A DNA stretch of 32,718 bases, taken from assembly GCA_002841405.1 (NCBI GenBank), contig PGZR01000044.1, positions 1 through 32,718 on the forward strand, written 5' to 3'. The notes beneath the pieces are model-generated. The model saw only the letters and a list, made by a program, of their open reading frames with translations, did no database searches and was not told the origin of the DNA. This document shows positions 32,090-32,718 of this stretch, piece by piece (the stretch's first letter is position 1; each line of letters starts with the position of its first letter). The DNA is from Firmicutes bacterium HGW-Firmicutes-4 (lineage in GTDB: Bacteria > Bacillota > Clostridia > Eubacteriales > Eubacteriaceae). The position numbers were made by a program, and so were the translations under genes.

Positions 32090-32718
32090 ATGGAAGAGCA
32101 AAACAAAATTGCTGAGGAAAACGTAGTCGTAGAAGTGGCGACTGAAGAACAGCCAACTGTTGTAGTTGAGGAAGTGGTGGAAACCATTGAAAAAGACGAA
32201 TATGATGATGCAAATTTCGATTTCGCTGCAGAAATTGAAGAGTCATTAAAAACAATTCGTCGAGGTGCTGAAATCGAAGGCGAAGTTATTCACATTGCTG
32301 AAGATGAAGTGATCTTAAACATTGGCTACAAAGCAGATGGTATCATCAAAAAGAATGATTTCACATGGAGAAGCGATGAGGTATTATCTGAACTTGTACA
32401 ATTAGGAGACAAAGTTTGGTGTATCGTAACTGATTTAAATGAAGGTTCTGGAAATGTAAAACTTTCAAAAATCAAATATGATAACCGTCTCGTACAAAAA
32501 CAGTTAAGTGACGCCTTTGATAATAAAACGATCTTAGAAGGAACAATCAAAGATATTTCTGGAAATGGTTTAATTGTCGATATCGGATTTACTGATATTT
32601 ATATGCCAGCTTCACAATATCATGTTCGTTACGTTAAAGACTTGAACACCCTGATCGGCGAAAAAGTTAAGGGTATCATCATTGATTACAACCCAAAACG
32701 ACGTCGTGCGATTCTTTC
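32090..32718 (+). CDS. rpsA: Ribosomal protein S1 (start of gene, cut by the window end)
   Basis: The first 209 residues are visible. An acidic N-terminal leader of about 45 residues is followed by an S1 RNA-binding domain starting near IRRGAEIEGEVIHIAEDEV. A second domain starts near FDNKTILEGTIKDISGNGLIV and includes YMPASQYHVRYVKD. The protein helps bind and unfold mRNA on the ribosome and is typically four domains in Firmicutes. ATG 32090 has AAGGAGG 11 bases upstream, so S1 can be made alone. The frame is also open from the IspH C-terminus, so in an intact gene it may be the back half of a fusion protein. Confidence 0.93.
   Translation, partial: MEEQNKIAEENVVVEVATEEQPTVVVEEVVETIEKDEYDDANFDFAAEIEESLKTIRRGAEIEGEVIHIAEDEVILNIGYKADGIIKKNDFTWRSDEVLSELVQLGDKVWCIVTDLNEGSGNVKLSKIKYDNRLVQKQLSDAFDNKTILEGTIKDISGNGLIVDIGFTDIYMPASQYHVRYVKDLNTLIGEKVKGIIIDYNPKRRRAIL

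Noticed and set aside
1-32718. CRISPR arrays, transposases, integrases or phage genes
   Set aside because: No repeat-spacer pattern, transposase motif or phage-like protein was seen on either strand.

Overview
The window looks like chromosomal DNA of a strictly anaerobic, low-to-moderate G+C Firmicute of the Eubacteriaceae type, and an Acetobacterium-like acetogen is my best guess. This rests on the Clostridia-style division cluster without ftsA, the order cmk-plsC-ispH-rpsA, an FmdE-family protein, and PucR and UPF0210/ACT genes. The genus is inference. I see no phage, transposon, CRISPR array, tRNA or rRNA.

Layout. Positions 1-5402 (+ strand) hold a small membrane protein, a CASTOR/POLLUX-type RCK ion channel with its own promoter and terminator, then a run of dienelactone-hydrolase-like protein, sirtuin deacylase and PucR-type regulator. 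Positions 5403-5872 are a 470-base gap. It holds a strongly structured RNA candidate closed by an 11-bp helix (17 bp with two mismatches) that abuts an intrinsic terminator. After it come a probable promoter and operator in front of a Gly/Ala-rich permease of unknown function (5873-6814). Positions 6877-10238 are a minus-strand block: a TIGR00300 (LOR/SDH, ornithine cyclodeaminase-like) protein, then ACT-domain protein, UPF0210 (PFL-like) protein and FmdE as one operon ending in a 22-bp perfect terminator stem.

Positions 10438-23509 are the division and cell wall (dcw) cluster: mraZ, rsmH, ftsL, a PASTA penicillin-binding protein, murF, mraY, murD, ftsW, murG, divIB/ftsQ, ftsZ, nrdR. It starts from a promoter overlapped by four TGG boxes at exact 10-base spacing, a likely MraZ operator. 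It is restarted by an extended -10 promoter before murF and a sigma-A-type promoter before ftsZ. Together these genes make and flip lipid II, cross-link it at the septum and build the Z ring.

Positions 23496-32718 are a housekeeping string: Nudix hydrolase, M50 protease, scpA-scpB, rluB, a small GNAT-like protein, a YtqB/MnmM-type methyltransferase, an RpiR regulator, a BaiN/HI0933-type flavoprotein, cmk, plsC, ispH and the start of rpsA. Many of these genes overlap by 1-13 bases.

The most notable irregularities are internal losses in essential genes. murG lacks about 18-20 residues after its GGSQGA loop, in frame. ispH lacks about 45 residues and changes frame, so its C-terminal piece sits in the rpsA frame. 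ftsW may lack a few residues in a conserved loop. These may be assembly errors or real lesions. I found no clearly new multi-gene system; the best candidates for novelty are the structured RNA at 5438-5638 and the permease next to it.
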